This document shows, piece by piece, positions 6,201 through 7,240 of a stretch of DNA of 7,240 nt. Both the position numbers and the translations under genes were made by a program. Under the pieces are notes generated by a model. The model ran no database searches. It was not told the origin of the DNA and saw nothing but the letters and a program-made list of their open reading frames with translations. The stretch is from Nitriliruptoraceae bacterium (GTDB lineage: Bacteria; Actinomycetota; Nitriliruptoria; Nitriliruptorales; Nitriliruptoraceae), in contig PWEU01000326.1 in the NCBI GenBank assembly GCA_003554005.1, positions 1-7,240 on the forward strand, given 5' to 3'. Position 1 is the first letter of the stretch. Each line of letters begins with the position of its first letter.

Positions 6201-7240
6201 ACCGGCCACCCGATGGGCGTGGGCGTCGAGGACATCGTCGCGATCAAGGCGCTGGAGACCGGCATGGTCCCACCGGTGCCGAACTTCCGCGAGGTCGACC
6301 CGGAGCTCGGGCAGCTGCACCTGTCCCGTGGGGGCTCCTATCCGGTGAACTTCGCCCTGCGGCTGGCCGCCGGCTTCGGCTCGCAGATCTCGATGATGTT
6401 GCTGCGGTGGACGCCGGTGGCCGACGGCCAGCGTCGCGCCCCCGATGACCTCGGCTTCGCCTACCGCGTCAGCGACCCGGCGGCCTTCACGGGCTGGCTC
6501 GAGCGGATCACCGGACGGCCCGGTGCGGAGCTCGAGGTCGTGCAGCGCTGGCTGCGGGTGGTCGACACCGGCCCCGGCGCACGGCCGGCATCCCCGGCTG
6601 CCACCTCGGTGAGCATCCCCGCTGCGGCCCCGGCCCCGGCGGCTGCCCCGGCGGCTGCGCCGGCGGCTGCCCCCGCGGCTGCGCCGGCGGGCGCGCCTGC
6701 GGTGGAGGAGGCGCCGGCCGGTGATCCGCTGGAGGCGGCCATCCTCGAGCTCGTCGCCGAGCAGACCGGCTACCCGTCCGACATGTTGGACCTGGAGCTG
6801 GACCTGGAAGCCGACCTCGGGATCGACACGGTGAAGCAGGCCGAGCTGTTCGTCGCGGTGCGGGACATGTTCGACATCGAGCGGGACGACTCGCTACAGC
6901 TGCGGGACTACCCGAGCCTGTCCCACGTCATCGGGTTCGTGCGGGACCGTGCGCCAGCTGACAAGCTGGCCGCGCTCGCCCCGGCGCCCGCTCCGGCCGC
7001 GGCGACGGCGGCTGCGCCGGCGGGCGCGCCTGCGGTGGAGGAGGCGCCGGCCGGTGATCCGCTGGAGGCGGCCATCCTCGAGCTCGTCGCCGAGCAGACC
7101 GGCTACCCGCCGGACATGTTGGACCTGGAGCTGGACCTGGAGGCCGACCTCGGGATCGACACGGTGAAGCAGGCCGAGCTGTTCGTCGCGGTGCGGGACA
7201 TGTTCGACATCGAGCGGGACGACTCGCTGCAGCTGCGGGA
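1821..7240 (+). CDS. Giant PUFA-synthase/type I PKS-like multidomain synthase, KS-AT-KS-ACP-ACP... (3' end beyond window)
   Basis: One unbroken frame from GTG 1821 to the edge (1806 full codons, no stop); the KS1, AT, KS2 and both ACP motifs all fall in this frame, so there is no frameshift. Domains by residue: KS1 1-460; Ala-rich KS-AT linker 461-590; AT 592-893; Ala/Pro linker about 915-1023; KS2 1024-1555; Ala/Pro linker about 1590-1633; ACP1 1634-1713; linker; ACP2 from 1745. KS1 and AT resemble PfaA-type polyunsaturated fatty acid synthases (RWDPALYY, PDKTYSKIGG, GHSLGEY), which build acyl chains iteratively from malonyl-CoA. The KS-AT-KS order with ACPs following differs from classical PfaA (KS-AT-ACPn-KR). 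Reductive domains are expected past the edge. No signal peptide or membrane helices: a cytosolic megasynthase. It follows the acyl-CoA dehydrogenase by 97 bases and has its own strong ribosome binding site. Secondary lipid or polyketide synthesis is well supported; the product is unknown. Confidence 0.93.
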   Translation, partial: MEPVAIIAVSAVLPDAPDAKAFWANVSGGRYSISEVDPDRWDPALYYAPEPTPDKTYSKIGGWCRDWEWAPMGWRMPIPPKVSEAMDDAQKWAVNCTRELLADHGKEIDRDRTAVIGGNAMGGEKHYETALRIAAPEVVRFLQHTESFGALPVDAQQRMAAELVATMGAELPPVTEDSMPGELGNVLAGRIANLFNLHGPNYIPDAACASAMAAIDASIAGLNDGDFDTVITGGVDRNNGASSFIKFCAIGALSATGTYPFDARANGFVMGEGGALFLLKRLADAERDGDRIYAVIRAVAGASDGKGKGITAPNPAGQRIAVERAWAASGVHPGECSLIEAHGTSTRVGDVVEVGAIGDAFAGADLAPGSIALGSVKSNIGHLKAAAGAAGLLKTTLAIHHGQLPPSLNFETPNPNIDWSVSPFTVNAALRDWEVPAGRVRTAGVSAFGFGGTNFHMVVEEYQPGRIPPPEQTRVHAAAVAPAAAGAPATAAAGEPKAPLRGAAVLGAADESGLKQRLQELAAAAARGDTPPVQAPLADDLAAAQRVAIDFADAEDLADKAAAALKAIDTPALWKPLRSRGVFRGQGPAAKVAFLYPGQGSQYVDMLKGLAALDGIVAATYDEADVAMAAFIERPLSSYILLDGDDPDRKAAAELELMATEITQPAMLTADEALTRMLAAYGITPDMVMGHSLGEYAALVSAGSLTFAAALEAVSARGHEMASLEVEDQGKLAAVFAPVEEVQRIADEVDGYVVLANVNSTSQSVLGGASDAVEAAVAACDERGFTTFVLPVSHAFHTRIVADASEPLRRTLERLELRAPQLPVVSNVTGGFYPMGGDARERMLELLAEQVASPVQFVTGLQSLREAGAEGFVEVGPKRALQGLASDVLGDDEVLNLFTNHPKFADEAAFNQALCGLYAAGLGTGRVPAAAPAPGPVPVSRSTPATVPTPAPAATPATEVGTASVTAAPPAPATSLEPAAMSETDRSYLELGRALGAFLERAGSLGGPAAAPAPAAAAGPPTAMQPVAITGASAGLPGTPRIFADDQIARILGGQQFITPIPDHIRQEIADRHITRLVKGDDGQASFETIDDPARVIKLAAQAGTMDLAAEFGVDPDRVAALGWSTQLAIAAGIDALRDAGIPMVQHYRTTGVGSQLPDRWGLPEDLRDDTGIVFASAFPGMEEITDEVSRYEQDAARRRQRDELQQLRDRIAATTPDSAALDEIDRELVELDRRIEEDTYLFNRRFLFRVLSMGHSQFAELIGARGPNTQINSACASTTQAVALAEDWIRAGRCRRVIVVAADDASSDELLPWIGAGFLATGAAATDERVEDAALPFDRRRHGMLLGMGAAGIVVESAEAARERGITPICEVLGTTTANSAFHGTRLDVQHIGQGMEEVVAQAEARGYSRDAIAPETVFVSHETYTPARGGSAAAEIHALRQVFGTGADQIVIANTKGVTGHPMGVGVEDIVAIKALETGMVPPVPNFREVDPELGQLHLSRGGSYPVNFALRLAAGFGSQISMMLLRWTPVADGQRRAPDDLGFAYRVSDPAAFTGWLERITGRPGAELEVVQRWLRVVDTGPGARPASPAATSVSIPAAAPAPAAAPAAAPAAAPAAAPAGAPAVEEAPAGDPLEAAILELVAEQTGYPSDMLDLELDLEADLGIDTVKQAELFVAVRDMFDIERDDSLQLRDYPSLSHVIGFVRDRAPADKLAALAPAPAPAAATAAAPAGAPAVEEAPAGDPLEAAILELVAEQTGYPPDMLDLELDLEADLGIDTVKQAELFVAVRDMFDIERDDSLQLR
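3594..4500 (+). other. Domain: malonyl-type acyltransferase (residues 592-893)
   Basis: Loads an extender unit from CoA to the carrier domains. Seen: FLYPGQGSQY at the start (Pro597-Gly598), nucleophile Ser692 in GHSLGEYAALV, and catalytic His797 within VSHAFH. HAFH at 794-797 is the motif of malonyl-specific ATs; methylmalonyl ATs usually have YASH there. The closing block GFVEVGPKRALQGL is typical of the fold. The choice of malonyl is a motif-based prediction. Confidence 0.85.
4890..6485 (+). other. Domain: KS2, divergent second ketosynthase (residues 1024-1555)
   Basis: Condensing-enzyme fold beginning QPVAITGASAGLPG. Candidate catalytic residues are all kept: Cys1276 in INSACASTTQ, His1423 in VSHETYTPARGG, Lys1458 and His1463 in NTKGVTGHPMG. 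The motif after the first His is HETYT rather than HGTGT, and the second is NTKGVTGH rather than SVKSNIGH. The pre-active-site region is long, with a charged, probably helical insertion at about 1185-1241 (DAARRRQRDELQQLRDRI; DEIDRELVELDRRIEED). It is clearly not a chain-length factor, since Cys is present. Its substrate may differ from that of KS1. Confidence 0.8.
6636..6695 (+). repeat. 12-base tandem repeat encoding Pro-Ala-Ala-Ala linker
   Basis: Units CCGGCGGCTGCC/G repeat at 6636, 6648, 6660 and 6672 (the fourth with one further change), then degrade in the unit at 6684. Each unit encodes Pro-Ala-Ala-Ala, giving a flexible linker between KS2 and ACP1. Copy number is likely to vary by slippage without breaking the frame because the unit is a multiple of three. 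Confidence 0.8.
6675..6907 (+). repeat. ACP direct repeat, copy 1
   Basis: Matches 7008-7240 at an offset of 333 bases (111 codons). Over the 233 bases visible in both, only four differ: 6777, 6779, 6809 and 6896. Two of these make one amino-acid change (Ser in copy 1, Pro in copy 2); the other two are silent. The repeat includes the end of the Pro/Ala linker as well as the carrier domain. Confidence 0.95.
6720..6958 (+). other. Domain: ACP1 with Thr at the phosphopantetheine position (residues 1634-1713)
   Basis: Carrier-protein-like domain, DPLEAAILELVAEQTGYP to IGFVRDRAP. The helix-2 motif reads DLGIDTVKQAELF; in PUFA synthase ACPs the same place reads LGIDSIKRVEIL, where Ser carries the 4'-phosphopantetheine arm. 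Here Thr1670 takes that place and no Ser is near. Either Thr is modified or this domain holds its chain in another way or serves only as structure. The overall fold assignment is firm; function as a carrier is likely but not shown. Confidence 0.8.
7008..7240 (+). repeat. ACP direct repeat, copy 2 (cut by window edge)
   Basis: Second copy of the 333-base period, starting in the Ala-rich linker and still matching copy 1 at the last base. The full repeat therefore extends beyond the window, and more copies may follow, as in PUFA synthases, which commonly carry several tandem ACPs. Confidence 0.93.
7053..7240 (+). other. Domain: ACP2, partial, with Thr at the phosphopantetheine position (residues 1745-1806)
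   Basis: Nearly identical to ACP1, with one residue difference (GYPPDM instead of GYPSDM). Thr1781 lies in the same GIDTVKQAELF motif. The domain is cut after the LQLR segment, so its last helix is outside the window. Confidence 0.8.

Noticed and set aside
6461..6742. Ala-rich minus-strand 93-codon frame, possible antifreeze- or linker-like protein
   Set aside because: The Ala/Gly repeats are only the reverse reading of the 12-base Pro-Ala-Ala-Ala linker repeat.
6636..7240. CRISPR-like or mobile-element repeats
   Set aside because: The repeats are in-frame coding repeats for a linker and ACP domains; there are no spacers, terminal inverted repeats or transposase.

Overview
The window comes from a very GC-rich bacterial chromosome. 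Codons end almost always in G or C, GTG as well as ATG starts are used, Shine-Dalgarno sequences are of the GGGAGG(A) type, and many antisense shadow ORFs are open. This fits an actinobacterium (Actinomycetes or Acidimicrobiia-like), but no marker gene fixes the taxon. Everything recognisable is on the + strand and reads as one lipid/polyketide locus.

Layout: (1) positions 1-67 are the edge of the window, perhaps the last codons of an upstream gene whose TGA overlaps the next start (ATGA). (2) 68-1723 encodes a 551-residue acyl-CoA dehydrogenase with the family signatures, the catalytic Glu and an extra C-terminal helical region. (3) 1724-1820 is a 97-base gap with a GC-rich hairpin and a good ribosome binding site. 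(4) 1821 to the right edge is one uninterrupted reading frame of at least 1806 codons with a GTG start. It encodes a giant iterative synthase of the polyunsaturated-fatty-acid-synthase (Pfa)/type I polyketide type. It is absent from ATG-to-stop ORF lists because it starts with GTG and runs off the window. Its visible domain order is KS1 - malonyl-type AT - Ala/Pro linker - divergent KS2 - Ala/Pro linker - ACP1 - ACP2 (cut by the edge).

Points of interest: two complete-looking ketosynthases in one chain; a second KS in which the usual HGTGT motif is replaced by HETYT and which carries a charged helical insertion; tandem ACPs that are 229/233 identical at DNA level; and, in both ACPs, Thr at the position where carrier proteins have the Ser that takes phosphopantetheine (GIDT instead of GIDS).

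Working model (inference): the AT loads malonyl units, KS1 and KS2 condense them on the ACP array, and reductive domains lie beyond the right edge (KR/DH in the same protein, ER possibly as a PfaD-like partner). The dehydrogenase would oxidise an acyl-CoA precursor or product of the same pathway. The product cannot be read from this sequence.
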